From Pseudomonas cuatrocienegasensis (GTDB taxonomy: Bacteria > Pseudomonadota > Gammaproteobacteria > Pseudomonadales > Pseudomonadaceae), in NCBI RefSeq assembly GCF_900110925.1, contig NZ_FOFP01000006.1:50021-114020 (forward strand): DNA of 64,000 nt, read 5' to 3'. The notes below the pieces were generated by a model. The model searched no databases and was not told the origin of the DNA. It saw nothing but the letters and a program-made list of their open reading frames with translations. The position numbers and the translations under genes were made by a program. Of this stretch, positions 16,493 to 25,669 are shown in pieces. Within the stretch, counting starts at the first letter, position 1; the number at the start of each line of letters is the position of its first letter.

Positions 16493-16770
16493 GGTCTGTT
16501 CCCGTTTCGTTCGCGGCCGCGCCGGAGCCCGTTTTAGCGCGAGGCAAGGCACGAGATGCGAAGTTTAGTGGGCTAAATGAGCCATCGAGAAACGCCGCAT
16601 CGCGCTAAAACGGGCCCGGCCCTTTGGGTTGCGCGCAAAATCTCGCCATGCGGTGTTGGAGGACTTGGCAAGGGAACAACCATTCCCTGCGTCCTCCGCC
16701 TAGCGGAACGCCGCCCGGCCTGGCGAGATTTTTCGCAGCAACGCGGCTTGCGACGAAACGGGAACAGACC
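16493..16770. mobile_element. MITE-like element with 18-bp inverted ends and CTAG target duplication
   Basis: The ends GGTCTGTTCCCGTTTCGT and ACGAAACGGGAACAGACC are perfect complements. Each is flanked by CTAG (16489-16492 and 16771-16774), a clean 4-bp duplication of the YTAR type used by IS5-like transposases. The 278-bp interior has further internal inverted repeats (CCCGTTTTAGCGCG with CGCGCTAAAACGGG; TCCTCC-type pairs) and no coding capacity. The right CTAG contains the TAG stop codon of the ATPase gene at 16771-18255. The element fills most of the 16363-16770 intergenic gap. Confidence 0.75.
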
Positions 16771-18255
16771 CTAGCGCCGCTTGCCACCGAGCAATGAGCC
16801 CATCAGCCCGCGCACCAGTTGCCGACCTATCTGGTTGGCCACCTGGCGCACGGCGGTTTTCATTGCCTGGCTGGCCAGGTTGCCGAGCAACTCGCCGGCC
16901 GCACTGCCCAGGCCTGGCGCCGACTCTGCCGCAGGCGCTGCATGCGCCGCGCTCTGCTGCGCGTCGGCAGCACGGGCCGCCAACACTTCGTAGGCCGACT
17001 CGCGGTCGAAAGCGCGGTCATAGCGCCCGCCCAGGGGCGACTGACGGATCAGCGCCGCACGCTCTGTCTCGCTCAGCGGGCCGATGCGCGACTGCGGCGG
17101 GGCAATCGCGACGCGCTGCACCATCGCTGGCGTGCCGCGCGCCTCCAGGGTGCCGACCAGTGCTTCGCCGATGCCCAGCTCAGTGAGCACCGCCAGGGTG
17201 TCGATCTGTGGGTTGGGCCTGAAGCCATCGGCCACCGCGCGCAGGGCCTTTTGCTCTTTGGCGGTGAATGCACGCAGGCCGTGCTGAATACGCAGTCCCA
17301 GTTGCGCCAGCACATCATCCGGCAGGTCGCTCGGCGACTGGGTGACAAAGTACACGCCCACGCCCTTGGAGCGAATCAGCCGCACCACTTGTTCCAGACG
17401 GTTCTGCAACGCCTTGGGCGTGCCGTCGAACAGCAGGTGCGCTTCATCGAAGAACAGCGCCAATACAGGCTTGTCGGCATCGCCACGCTCGGGCAGTTGC
17501 TCGAACAGTTCAGCCAGCAGCCACAGCAAAAAGGTCGCATAGACCTTGGGCGCTTCGTGCACCAGACGGCTGGCGTCGAGCAGGTGAACCCGGCCGCGAC
17601 CGTCGCGATCCGGGTGCAGCAGGTCTTCGAGCTGCAGCGCGGGCTCACTGAATAACGCATCAGCACCCTGCTGTTCCAGGCTCGACAGGCGTCGTAACAG
17701 GGCCTGTGCCGAGGTGTTGGTGAACAGCGCCGCGTCTTCACCGAGCACTGCCGGGTTGTCCTTGAGGTGGCCGAGCAGAGCCTTGAGGTCTTTCAGGTCG
17801 AGCAACAACAACCCTTCGCGGTCAGCCACCTTGAAGGCGGCATACAGCGCTGCCTGTTGGCTATCGGTCAACTCCAAAAGCGCGCCCAACAGCAGTGGGC
17901 CCATTTCACTCAGGGTGGTGCGCAGCGGGTGCCCGCTTTTGCCGTGAATATCCCAGAGGGTAACCGGGTAAGCGCCAGGCTGATGCGCCAGCCAGGGCAT
18001 GCTGGCGATGCGCTCGGCGACCTTGCCACTGGGCGCACCGGCGGCGCCCAGGCCACACAGATCGCCTTTGACGTCAGCGGCAAACACCGCCACGCCGGCA
18101 TCACTGAAAGTTTCGATCAATCGCTGCAGCGTTACCGTCTTACCGGTGCCGGTAGCACCGGCAATCAGCCCGTGGCGGTTGGCCAGGCGCAGAGACTGAC
18201 CCACAGCGTGACCATCGCCATCAGCACCCAAAATGAATTGCTGATCCAAAGACAT
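16771..18255 (-). CDS. HerA/FtsK-like ATPase, DUF853 (YjgR) type (494 aa)
   Basis: Cytoplasmic P-loop ATPase. FILGADGDGHAVGQSLRLAN is the family opening; GATGTGKT at about residues 33-40 is Walker A, VLALFFDEAHLLFD near 264-277 is Walker B, and VYFVTQSPSDLPDDVLAQLG near 301-320 carries the sensor/Arg region. A low-complexity Ala-rich linker precedes the basic C-terminus. The family is related to the HerA helicase, but the physiological role of this branch is unsettled. Its TAG stop lies in the CTAG flank of the element at 16493-16770; the protein nevertheless ends as its family does (GSLLGGKRR), so it appears intact. Confidence 0.83.
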   Translation of the reverse strand: MSLDQQFILGADGDGHAVGQSLRLANRHGLIAGATGTGKTVTLQRLIETFSDAGVAVFAADVKGDLCGLGAAGAPSGKVAERIASMPWLAHQPGAYPVTLWDIHGKSGHPLRTTLSEMGPLLLGALLELTDSQQAALYAAFKVADREGLLLLDLKDLKALLGHLKDNPAVLGEDAALFTNTSAQALLRRLSSLEQQGADALFSEPALQLEDLLHPDRDGRGRVHLLDASRLVHEAPKVYATFLLWLLAELFEQLPERGDADKPVLALFFDEAHLLFDGTPKALQNRLEQVVRLIRSKGVGVYFVTQSPSDLPDDVLAQLGLRIQHGLRAFTAKEQKALRAVADGFRPNPQIDTLAVLTELGIGEALVGTLEARGTPAMVQRVAIAPPQSRIGPLSETERAALIRQSPLGGRYDRAFDRESAYEVLAARAADAQQSAAHAAPAAESAPGLGSAAGELLGNLASQAMKTAVRQVANQIGRQLVRGLMGSLLGGKRR

Positions 18256-18399
18256 ATTCCGCCCCCTGAAATTAAAGCTTTGCAGGCCCTATGCCGATAA
18301 AGCCGCCGGCCAATGGCCGATTAGCCCTCACCTGCTGCCAGTAACGCGTTGGCAATCCCGCCAAAAACCGATTCTAGAGACTTATGGACACAAGGTGCC

Positions 18400-20295
18400 A
18401 TGATTAGAAATCTGCAGTTCAGCCACAAGATTTTGCTGGCCGCGACCCTGGTAGTCACGGTCGCCTTCGCACTGTTTAGCCTGTACAACGACAGCCGCCA
18501 GCGCCATAGCATCCAGCTGGAGCTGCAGAGCAACCTCAGCCAGGCCAGCAAGGCGGCGGCAGGCAATATCGAAAGTTGGCTGTCGGGACGCATCCTGTTG
18601 GTCGAAAGCCTAGCGCAGAACCTGGAGCTGGCGATCGCCCGCGCAGACCTGCAAGAGGTTATCTCGCGCCCGGTGTACAAAGACGCTTTTCTCTCGGCCT
18701 ATGTCGGCCTGCAAAGCGACGGGCGTTTTCTCTCCAGCCCGCCCACGCAGATGCCGGCCGACTACGACCCGCGCGCACGCCCTTGGTACAAGGACGCCGT
18801 CGCGGCCAACCGCGCCATCCTCACCGCGCCCTATGTCGATCAGATCACCAATACCCTGGTCATTTCGCCCATCGCACCGGTACGAGGCCCAGACGGCAAG
18901 CCCTTTGGTATGGCCGGCGGTGACGTGAGCCTGGATACCCTGGTCAAGATCATCAACTCCATCGAGCTCGGCGAGCTTGGCTATGCCTTTCTGGTCAGCA
19001 AGGACGGCACTGTGCTGGTTCACCACCAGGCCGACCTGGTGATGAAGAACCTTCGTGACCTCTACCCCAACATCACCATCGGCCTCGACAGCAAGCTCAC
19101 CGAGGTGGACCAGGACGGCGAGCAACGCTTGCTGACCTTCGCCCCGGTAGTAGGGCTGCCCGATGTGCAATGGTACGTGGGTCTGTCCGTTGACAAGGCC
19201 CAGGCCTACGCCGCGCTGGACGAGTTTCGCTGGTCTGCTGCCGTCGCCACGCTGATTGCGGTGGTGTTGATCATTACCTTGCTGAGCATGCTGATTCGCG
19301 TACTGATGCAACCCCTGAAAACCATGGGCAAAGCCATGCAGGACATCGCCCAGGGCGAAGGCGACCTGACCAAACGCCTGAGCATTCAGTCCAACGACGA
19401 GTTCGGCGCCCTGGCCACGTCGTTCAACCAGTTCGTCGAGCGCATCCACAACTCGATCCGTGAAGTTTCTTCGGCCACCCGCCAGGTAAACGAGGTTGCG
19501 CAGTTGGTGGTCGGCGCCTCGAACGCCTCGATGATCAATTCCGACGAGCAGTCCAACCGCACCCACAGCGTGGCCGCGGCGATCAACCAGCTGGGCGCGG
19601 CCGCCCAGGAGATCGCACGCAACGCCGCCGATGCCTCCAACCAAGCATCTGAAGCGCGTCAGCAAGCCGAAGACGGCCGCCAGGTGGTGGAAAAAACCAT
19701 CAAGGCGATGAACGATCTGTCCGGCAAGATCCGCGCCTCTTGCAGCCATATCGAGACGCTTAACGGCAAGACGGTGAACATCGGTCAAATTCTCGAGGTG
19801 ATCAAAAGCATCTCCCAGCAGACCAACCTGCTGGCGCTGAACGCCGCCATCGAGGCCGCCCGTGCCGGTGAAGCGGGTCGTGGCTTTGCCGTGGTCGCCG
19901 ACGAAGTGCGCAGCCTGGCCCACCGCACCCAGGAGTCGGCCCAGGAAATCGAAACCATGATCGAGGAGCTGCAGGTCGGCTCCCGTGAGTCGGTCAGCAC
20001 CATGACCGAAAGCCAGCGCTACAGCGAGGAAAGCGTGGTGATCGCCAACCAGGCCGGCGAACGCCTGGGCAGCGTGACCCAGCGCATCGGCGAGATCGAC
20101 GGCATGAACCAGTCCGTGGCCACCGCTACCGAGGAGCAGACTTCGGTGATCGAGTCGCTGAACATGGACATCACCGAGATCAACACCCTCAACCAAGAAG
20201 GCGTGGAAAACCTCAACGCCACCCTGCGCGCCTGCGGCGACCTGGAGCAACAAGCCCAGCGCCTCAAGCAGTTGGTCGACAGCTTCCGCATCTAA
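18400..20295 (+). CDS. Methyl-accepting chemotaxis protein with dCache domain (631 aa)
   Basis: Inner-membrane chemoreceptor. TM1 is at about residues 10-30, a periplasmic dCache_1 sensor at 35-275, TM2 at 278-300, HAMP at 300-355 and the cytoplasmic signalling hairpin to the end, with the kinase/CheW contact tip in [20 protein letters not shown]. The sensor has [13 protein letters not shown] and GGDVS, which fit the amino-acid-binding motif of dCache receptors such as PctA, so amino acids are likely ligands (inference). The ATG at 18400 is chosen because its N-terminus aligns with the following paralogue and AAGGT precedes it. There is no C-terminal CheR-binding pentapeptide. Confidence 0.92.
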   Translation: MIRNLQFSHKILLAATLVVTVAFALFSLYNDSRQRHSIQLELQSNLSQASKAAAGNIESWLSGRILLVESLAQNLELAIARADLQEVISRPVYKDAFLSAYVGLQSDGRFLSSPPTQMPADYDPRARPWYKDAVAANRAILTAPYVDQITNTLVISPIAPVRGPDGKPFGMAGGDVSLDTLVKIINSIELGELGYAFLVSKDGTVLVHHQADLVMKNLRDLYPNITIGLDSKLTEVDQDGEQRLLTFAPVVGLPDVQWYVGLSVDKAQAYAALDEFRWSAAVATLIAVVLIITLLSMLIRVLMQPLKTMGKAMQDIAQGEGDLTKRLSIQSNDEFGALATSFNQFVERIHNSIREVSSATRQVNEVAQLVVGASNASMINSDEQSNRTHSVAAAINQLGAAAQEIARNAADASNQASEARQQAEDGRQVVEKTIKAMNDLSGKIRASCSHIETLNGKTVNIGQILEVIKSISQQTNLLALNAAIEAARAGEAGRGFAVVADEVRSLAHRTQESAQEIETMIEELQVGSRESVSTMTESQRYSEESVVIANQAGERLGSVTQRIGEIDGMNQSVATATEEQTSVIESLNMDITEINTLNQEGVENLNATLRACGDLEQQAQRLKQLVDSFRI

Positions 20296-20310
20296 ACCCT
20301 GCCGTAAACA

Positions 20311-20343
20311 AAACGGGGCGCTCACTGAGCGCCCCGTTTTCGT
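20311..20343 (+). terminator. Terminator after the first chemoreceptor gene
   Basis: AAACGGGGCGCTCACTGAGC followed by GCCCCGTTTTCG forms a strong hairpin with a T-run. An almost identical copy follows the second chemoreceptor gene. In 20344-20550 I see no other feature than the GGAAG ribosome-binding site of the next gene. Confidence 0.9.
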
Positions 20344-20550
20344 TTCGGCAATACGCTGCAATGAGTTGCGACGCTTGATTCTTTGCCCGTGCGTCCATTA
20401 TGAATGGCGTCGCATACCGGCATTTTGCCAGCCCAGCCTCATTCAAGCTTTACGGTCCCCATGTCGACATAGGAAACGCCACCGCGTAGTGCGACTATCA
20501 GCCGCACGCCGGCATTAAACTGGTGCCAGATCTCATCGGAAGTAAGCCCC

Positions 20551-22221
20551 ATGACCAACGCCCTCAAGTTCAGCCACAAGATCCTGCTCGCCGCCTCTCT
20601 TGTGGTCATTGCAGCGTTCTCGCTGTTCACCCTGTACAACGATTATCTGCAACGCAAGGCGATCCGCGCCGACCTTGAGAGTTACCTGCATGAAATGGGC
20701 AAGGTAACCGCCAATAACATCCAGAACTGGCTGTCAGGTCGCATCCTGCTGGTGGAAAGTGCTGCCCAGTCAATCGCCCAGGATCCAGCACCGCAACGCG
20801 TGGTTAGCCTGCTTGAGCAGAAGGCCCTGACCTCGACCTTCATTTTTACCTACCTGGGCAGTACCGACGGCATCTTCACCAAGCGCCCATACACCGACAT
20901 GCCGGCCGACTACGACCCACGCAAACGGCCGTGGTATATCGCAGCCAACACGGCAGCGGGCACCACGCTGACAGAACCCTACTTCAGCGCCTCAACCGGG
21001 GTGCAGATGATCACCATCGCTACCCCTGCAAAACCCGCAGGTGTTGTCGGCGGTGACCTGGGGCTCGACACCCTGATCAACATTATCAACTCGCTGGATT
21101 TCGACGGCATCGGCTACGCCTTCCTGGTCAGCGCCGACGGCAAGATCCTGGTCCACCCGAACAAGGACCTGGTGATGAAGAACCTCAAGGACCTCTATCC
21201 CGAAAATACCCCGCGCATCGGCAGTGAACTCAGCGAGTCGATTGGCGAGGACGGCATGCGCATTCTCACCTTCGCCCCGATCGAAGGCCTGCCGTCGGTG
21301 AAGTGGTATGTCGGTCTGTCGGTCGATAAAGCAGGGGCCTACGCCGCACTCAGCGAGTTTCGTGCTTCAGCCCTGGTCGCGACCCTGGTTGCCGTGGTGC
21401 TGATCATCATCCTGCTGAGCATGTTGATCCGCGTATTGATGCAGCCGCTGACCGTCATGGGCAAAGCCATGCAGGACATCGCCCAGGGCGAAGGTGACCT
21501 GACCAAGCGCCTGAGCATCCAGTCCAACGACGAGTTCGGCGCCCTGGCCAAGTCGTTCAACCAGTTCGTCGAGCGCATCCACAACTCGATCCGTGAAGTG
21601 TCCTCGGCCACCCGCCAGGTCAACGAGGTGGCAGCCTGTAATATGTCCGGCAAGATCCGCGCCTCTTGCAGCCATATCGAGACGCTTAACGGCAAGACGG
21701 TGAACATCGGTCAGATTCTCGAGGTGATCAAAAGCATCTCCCAGCAGACCAATCTGCTGGCGCTGAACGCCGCCATCGAGGCCGCCCGTGCCGGTGAAGC
21801 CGGTCGTGGTTTTGCCGTGGTCGCCGACGAAGTGCGCAGCCTGGCCCACCGCACCCAGGAGTCGGCCCAGGAAATCGAAACCATGATCGAGGAGCTGCAG
21901 GTCGGCTCCCGTGAGTCGGTCAGCACCATGACCGAGAGCCAGCGCTACAGCGAGGAAAGCGTGGTGATCGCCAACCAGGCCGGTGAGCGCCTGGGCAGCG
22001 TGACCCAGCGCATCGGCGAGATCGACGGCATGAACCAGTCCGTGGCCACCGCCACCGAGGAGCAGACTTCGGTGATCGAGTCGCTGAACATGGACATCAC
22101 CGAGATCAACACCCTCAACCAGGAAGGCGTGGAAAACCTCAACGCCACCTTGCGCGCCTGCGGCGACCTGGAGCAACAGGCCCAGCGCCTCAAGCAGTTG
22201 GTCGACAGCTTCCGCATCTAA
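20551..22221 (+). CDS. dCache chemoreceptor with a 69-residue deletion in the signalling domain (556 aa)
   Basis: Paralogue of the preceding receptor. TM1 is at about residues 10-28, the dCache sensor at 35-270, TM2 at 271-294 and HAMP at 295-345. After NEVA (residues 358-361) four residues (ACNM) replace the 73 residues found in the first receptor, and the sequence then rejoins at [12 protein letters not shown]. All 191 residues from there to the end are identical in both. The loss removes the N-terminal methylation helix arm but not the C-terminal arm. The sensor keeps YDPRKRPWY and GGDLG but has PYFS where the first has PYVD, so ligand range may differ. The frame is open throughout, yet signalling may be impaired. 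Confidence 0.88.
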   Translation: MTNALKFSHKILLAASLVVIAAFSLFTLYNDYLQRKAIRADLESYLHEMGKVTANNIQNWLSGRILLVESAAQSIAQDPAPQRVVSLLEQKALTSTFIFTYLGSTDGIFTKRPYTDMPADYDPRKRPWYIAANTAAGTTLTEPYFSASTGVQMITIATPAKPAGVVGGDLGLDTLINIINSLDFDGIGYAFLVSADGKILVHPNKDLVMKNLKDLYPENTPRIGSELSESIGEDGMRILTFAPIEGLPSVKWYVGLSVDKAGAYAALSEFRASALVATLVAVVLIIILLSMLIRVLMQPLTVMGKAMQDIAQGEGDLTKRLSIQSNDEFGALAKSFNQFVERIHNSIREVSSATRQVNEVAACNMSGKIRASCSHIETLNGKTVNIGQILEVIKSISQQTNLLALNAAIEAARAGEAGRGFAVVADEVRSLAHRTQESAQEIETMIEELQVGSRESVSTMTESQRYSEESVVIANQAGERLGSVTQRIGEIDGMNQSVATATEEQTSVIESLNMDITEINTLNQEGVENLNATLRACGDLEQQAQRLKQLVDSFRI

Positions 22222-22234
22222 ACCCTGCCGTAAA

Positions 22235-22268
22235 CAAAAACGGGGCGCTCACTGAGCGCCCCGTTTTC
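22235..22268. terminator. Bidirectional terminator between the second receptor gene and the DUF481 gene
   Basis: The hairpin CGGGGCGCTC-ACT-GAGCGCCCCG is flanked by A-rich sequence on the left and TTTTC on the right, so it can end transcription from both converging genes. It is a copy of the terminator at 20311-20343. Confidence 0.9.
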
Positions 22269-22289
22269 GTTCAGGGTCAAGCGAAGGCT

Positions 22290-23294
22290 TTACCAGCCGA
22301 CACCAAAGCCGAGGCTGTAGCGGGTTTCATCCAGCTCGCCTTCCGAGCCATTGACCAGGTCACGCTCGGCCTTGACGTTCAAGGACGCCCAGTCAGTGAC
22401 CTTGTAGCGCAGGCCGACGGCTGCATCGAAGGTGTAATCGGCGGCATTGGCCAGCGGCTTGCCGATTTCGCCATCGCTGAACAGCTCGACGGTCTTGCCC
22501 AGCAAGTAGCGGTTGTAGTCCCACTTCATGCTCAGCGAATAGAAGTTGTCCTTTTCACCGTTGGCGAACTCATAGTCCCCGCGGTTGACCAGGCCAGCTA
22601 CCGAGAAGGCGCCCAGCTCGTTGTCCCAGAACTGATAACCCGGACCGGTACCCACGGTGCGCTGACGCGCCAGGTCTTCGATCTTGTCGCGCTTGTATTC
22701 CAGGCGACCTTGCCAGAACCAGTGCTCGTCGATAAAGCGGTCCAGGGCGTACTCGGTGCTCCAGTTGTCGGTAGTCACCACATCGTCGCGCAGCTCGCGG
22801 TTGTAGCCAGCCGTGGCATTGTGGCGCCACAGGCCATGGCGCATCTGCGTCTTGAAGTCGATGTCGTAGTCATCGGTGTCGTTTTCTGCGCGTTTGTAAT
22901 CCAGCGCGGCATCGATGTTACCGGTGATCACCAGGTCTTCGACCAGCGGCTTGGGCTTCATGATCTGCTGAATGCTGGCCAGCTCGATGGTCCGTGGCGC
23001 ATCGCCGTTAGCCAGCGTCACCTTGCCCGACTCGGCCGCCAACAGGGACTTGGCGCGCTCACCGGAGATCTGCCCTTCCTTGATCAGCAACTCCTGATCG
23101 CTTTCCAGGGTCGCGATCTTTTTCCAGGACAGCGGGATCGAGCCACCGTAATCGGTTTCCAGCAGCAGTTTGGTGCCGTCGAAGAACTTGATGGTACCGG
23201 TCAAGCGGTCGCCATTCTTCAACCACACGGTATCGGCCAGTACAGGGGTAACGGCCGCAGAAAGGGCCAGGCACAGCAGGGTTCTGGGAAACAT
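22290..23294 (-). CDS. DUF481 (YdiY-like) outer-membrane protein (334 aa)
   Basis: Signal peptide of 20 residues (MFPRTLLCLALSAAVTPVLA, then DTVWLKNGDRLTGTI). An SH3-like N-terminal region to about residue 110 precedes a DUF481 beta-barrel (alternating aromatic strands, e.g. WSTEYALDRFIDEHWFWQGR) that ends in a C-terminal aromatic (GFGVGW) as outer-membrane barrels do. The E. coli relative YdiY is described as salt/acid inducible; the function is otherwise unknown. It converges on the chemoreceptor pair through a shared terminator. 23295-23590 upstream holds only a repeat copy at 23463 that I can recognise. Confidence 0.82.
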   Translation of the reverse strand: MFPRTLLCLALSAAVTPVLADTVWLKNGDRLTGTIKFFDGTKLLLETDYGGSIPLSWKKIATLESDQELLIKEGQISGERAKSLLAAESGKVTLANGDAPRTIELASIQQIMKPKPLVEDLVITGNIDAALDYKRAENDTDDYDIDFKTQMRHGLWRHNATAGYNRELRDDVVTTDNWSTEYALDRFIDEHWFWQGRLEYKRDKIEDLARQRTVGTGPGYQFWDNELGAFSVAGLVNRGDYEFANGEKDNFYSLSMKWDYNRYLLGKTVELFSDGEIGKPLANAADYTFDAAVGLRYKVTDWASLNVKAERDLVNGSEGELDETRYSLGFGVGW

Positions 23295-23462
23295 GACGGG
23301 TGGTCACTGATTAGGTTGGCGAAGGAAGCCGGGCATTATGCGCAAGCGCGGCGGCTGAGCAAGCAATGACCGACGGAATAACCCCAAGTTCAGGCTTATG
23401 GACTGTTTTTTCGCTATGTATCCATAGTGTGTTGCAGAGGACAAACAGTGCTACTTAGCCAA

Positions 23463-23485
23463 GTAGGGTGCGCCGCGCGCACCAA
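23463..23485 (+). repeat. GTAGGGTGCGCC repeat, copy upstream of the ATL gene
   Basis: A 23-base sequence starting GTAGGGTGCGCC and ending GCGCACCAA occurs here and, exactly, at 25548-25570. It contains a small GGTGCGC/GCGCACC palindrome. The two copies flank the atl-ampG gene pair. Confidence 0.75.
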
Positions 23486-23590
23486 GCGATGCCAGCCGCC
23501 ACCGAACGCCGTTGTGGGGCAGTCAAAGGATTGTTTGAGCCCAAGATGGCGATATTCTGCCTACAGAAGGCAACAGTGAGGGGGCGGGGA

Positions 23591-23947
23591 ATGACGCAAG
23601 AGCAACTCGAGAGTATGCAAACCGGGGCCGACCACCGTCGCCAGGCGCTCTACCTGACCCTGGCGCAGGTGCCCAGCGGTTGCGTGGTCAGCTATGGTCA
23701 GCTCGCTGCACTGGCGGGCCTGGGCCGTGCCGCGCGCTGGGTGGGCCGCACCCTGAGCCAACTGCCGGAAGGTTCCAGCCTGCCCTGGCACCGCGTAATT
23801 GCCGCCAGCGGCCGGCTAAGCCTGGCCAGCGGTACGCCCTCCGGGGAGGAGCAACGCGCCCGCCTGCGCGCCGAAGGCATCCTGGTTAACCAGGATCGGG
23901 TGGACATCCGTCGCCACGGCTGGCGTCCAATGGAGCACAGCGGTTAG
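23591..23947 (+). CDS. Alkyltransferase-like protein ATL, MGMT-fold DNA damage recognition (118 aa)
   Basis: The DNA-binding domain of O6-methylguanine methyltransferase without the N-terminal part. The active-site motif normally PCHRV reads PWHRV, with Trp66 in place of the acceptor Cys, so it cannot repair directly. Such ATL proteins bind O6-alkylguanine and hand it to nucleotide excision repair. SYGQLAALAG with AARWVG forms the helix-turn-helix with the Arg finger. I chose the ATG at 23591, right after the GGGGCGGGGA purine run; longer upstream frames look non-coding. ampG follows at once and may share the transcript. Confidence 0.85.
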   Translation: MTQEQLESMQTGADHRRQALYLTLAQVPSGCVVSYGQLAALAGLGRAARWVGRTLSQLPEGSSLPWHRVIAASGRLSLASGTPSGEEQRARLRAEGILVNQDRVDIRRHGWRPMEHSG

Positions 23948-23984
23948 AGTGCGCCCTTTATCAGGTCGGCCCAACTCCCTCTCA

Positions 23985-25544
23985 ATGCCTAGAAAAAGCT
24001 GGCGCGAAGCCCTCGACGCCTACTCCAGTCCTTCCACCCTGGTGCTGTTGCTGCTCGGCTTCGCCGCCGGTTTGCCGTACATGCTGGTGTTCTCGACGCT
24101 GTCCGTGTGGTTGCGCGAGGCCGGTGTGGCCCGCGAAACCATCGGCTTCGCCAGCCTCATCGGCCTGGCCTATGCCTTCAAATGGGTCTGGTCGCCGCTG
24201 CTCGACCAATGGCGCCTGCCGCTACTGGGACGCATGGGCCGGCGCCGCTCCTGGCTGGTGCTGTCACAAGTGCTGATTGCCATTGGTCTGGCCGGTATGG
24301 CGCTGTGCGACCCGCAAACCCACCTCACCTGGCTGATCGCCCTGGCGGTGCTGGTGGCCTTCGCCTCGGCCACCCAGGACATCGCGGTGGACGCCTACCG
24401 CCTGGAAATCGTCGACGACACCCGCCAGGCTGCCCTCGCCGCCAGCTATATGGCCGGTTACCGGGTCGCCGCCCTGCTCGCCACTGCCGGTGCGCTGTAT
24501 TTTGCCGAGGGCTTCGGCTCCACCGTACTGCTGTACCAGCACGCCGCCTGGGCAGGCACCTACCTGCTGTTCGCCCTGCTGATGCTGCCGGGCCTGCTGA
24601 CCAGCCTGTGGATGCGCGAACCGGCTGTGCCGCTGCGCACCCAACTGGCCGCCGGGCGCTATGGTTTCAGCCACCAGATCGCCTCGGTGTTGGTGTTGAT
24701 TGTGCTGCTGGTGTCGGTCCCGGCGCTGTTCACCCAGCTTTACAACACCGACTTCGAAAGCGTGATCAATGGCCAGGCGAGCCTGCTCGATCTGCTGCTG
24801 GAAGACCGCGCCTTCCTGCGTGCCCTGCTCTACGCCATCCTCACCAGCCTGTGCCTGTCGACCATGGGTCGGCGTGGCCTGGCGCCGGTGCTGACGCCGG
24901 TCAACGACTTCATCCTGCGCTACCGTTGGCAAGCCCTGCTACTGCTCGGGCTGATCGCCACCTACCGCATGTCGGACACGGTCATGGGCGTGATGGCCAA
25001 CGTGTTCTACATCGATCAGGGCTTCACCAAGGACCAGATCGCCAGCGTCAGCAAGCTGTTCGGCCTGGTCATGACCCTGCTCGGCGCGGGTATCGGTGGT
25101 TTGTTGATCGTACGTTTCGGGATTCTGCCGATTCTGTTTATCGGCGGCGCCACCTCGGCGGCGACCAACCTGCTGTTTCTCATGCTGGCCGACATGGGCC
25201 CGCACCTGCAAATGCTGATCGTCACCATCAGCGCCGACAACTTCAGCGCCGGCCTGGCCACGGCGGCGTTCGTCGCCTACCTGTCGAGCCTGACCAACCT
25301 CAAGTTCTCGGCCACCCAGTACGCGCTGCTCAGCTCGATCATGCTGTTGCTGCCACGGCTGATCGGCGGTTATTCCGGGGTGATGGTGGAGAAGCTCGGC
25401 TATGCCCAGTTCTTCCTGGTCACCGCTCTGCTGGGCGTGCCGACCCTGATACTGATCGCCCTGCAGTGGCGCCGCGAACGCCGTGATGGCGCCCTGGTGC
25501 CCATCGAGCCGGAAGCAGAGACGGGCTCAAGACCACGGGCTTAA
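23985..25544 (+). CDS. ampG: AmpG, anhydromuropeptide permease (519 aa)
   Basis: Inner-membrane MFS permease that imports GlcNAc-anhydro-MurNAc peptides for cell-wall recycling, and so is needed for AmpC beta-lactamase induction. About 14 hydrophobic helices; the signatures LGFAAGLPYMLVFSTLSVWL, LAYAFKWVWSPLLDQW and ASATQDIAVDAYRLEI are diagnostic. A mid-protein extra helix pair around residues 210-270 is typical of the Pseudomonas form. I take the ATG at 23985 (MPRKSW); a GTG at 23949 is possible and would start 1 base after the ATL stop. Shorter than I recall for P. aeruginosa AmpG (594 aa). Confidence 0.92.
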   Translation: MPRKSWREALDAYSSPSTLVLLLLGFAAGLPYMLVFSTLSVWLREAGVARETIGFASLIGLAYAFKWVWSPLLDQWRLPLLGRMGRRRSWLVLSQVLIAIGLAGMALCDPQTHLTWLIALAVLVAFASATQDIAVDAYRLEIVDDTRQAALAASYMAGYRVAALLATAGALYFAEGFGSTVLLYQHAAWAGTYLLFALLMLPGLLTSLWMREPAVPLRTQLAAGRYGFSHQIASVLVLIVLLVSVPALFTQLYNTDFESVINGQASLLDLLLEDRAFLRALLYAILTSLCLSTMGRRGLAPVLTPVNDFILRYRWQALLLLGLIATYRMSDTVMGVMANVFYIDQGFTKDQIASVSKLFGLVMTLLGAGIGGLLIVRFGILPILFIGGATSAATNLLFLMLADMGPHLQMLIVTISADNFSAGLATAAFVAYLSSLTNLKFSATQYALLSSIMLLLPRLIGGYSGVMVEKLGYAQFFLVTALLGVPTLILIALQWRRERRDGALVPIEPEAETGSRPRA

Positions 25545-25547
25545 CCC

Positions 25548-25570
25548 GTAGGGTGCGCCGCGCGCACCAA
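25548..25570 (+). repeat. GTAGGGTGCGCC repeat, copy downstream of ampG
   Basis: Identical over 23 bases to 23463-23485, in the same orientation, starting 3 bases after the ampG stop. Confidence 0.75.
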
Positions 25571-25602
25571 CGCCGCCCAGTGAGACGCTGACCAAACAAA
25601 AA

Positions 25603-25638
25603 ACGCACGGCACCCTGAGCCTCAGGATGCCGTGCGTT
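25603..25638 (-). terminator. Terminator of the mscS-like gene
   Basis: ACGCACGGCA and TGCCGTGCGT pair around a CCCTGAG-CCTCAGG inner stem. On the minus strand the hairpin is followed by TTTTTTG, so it serves the gene at 25670-26506 and may also stop ampG readthrough. Confidence 0.85.
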
Positions 25639-25669
25639 AGCCAACGCCGCCCATGGGGCGACGGCGTAT

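Noticed and set aside
18610-20361. A 583-codon open frame opposite the first chemoreceptor gene
   Set aside because: No family resemblance; it mirrors the codon pattern of the receptor and recurs opposite the second receptor only because the two genes are near identical.
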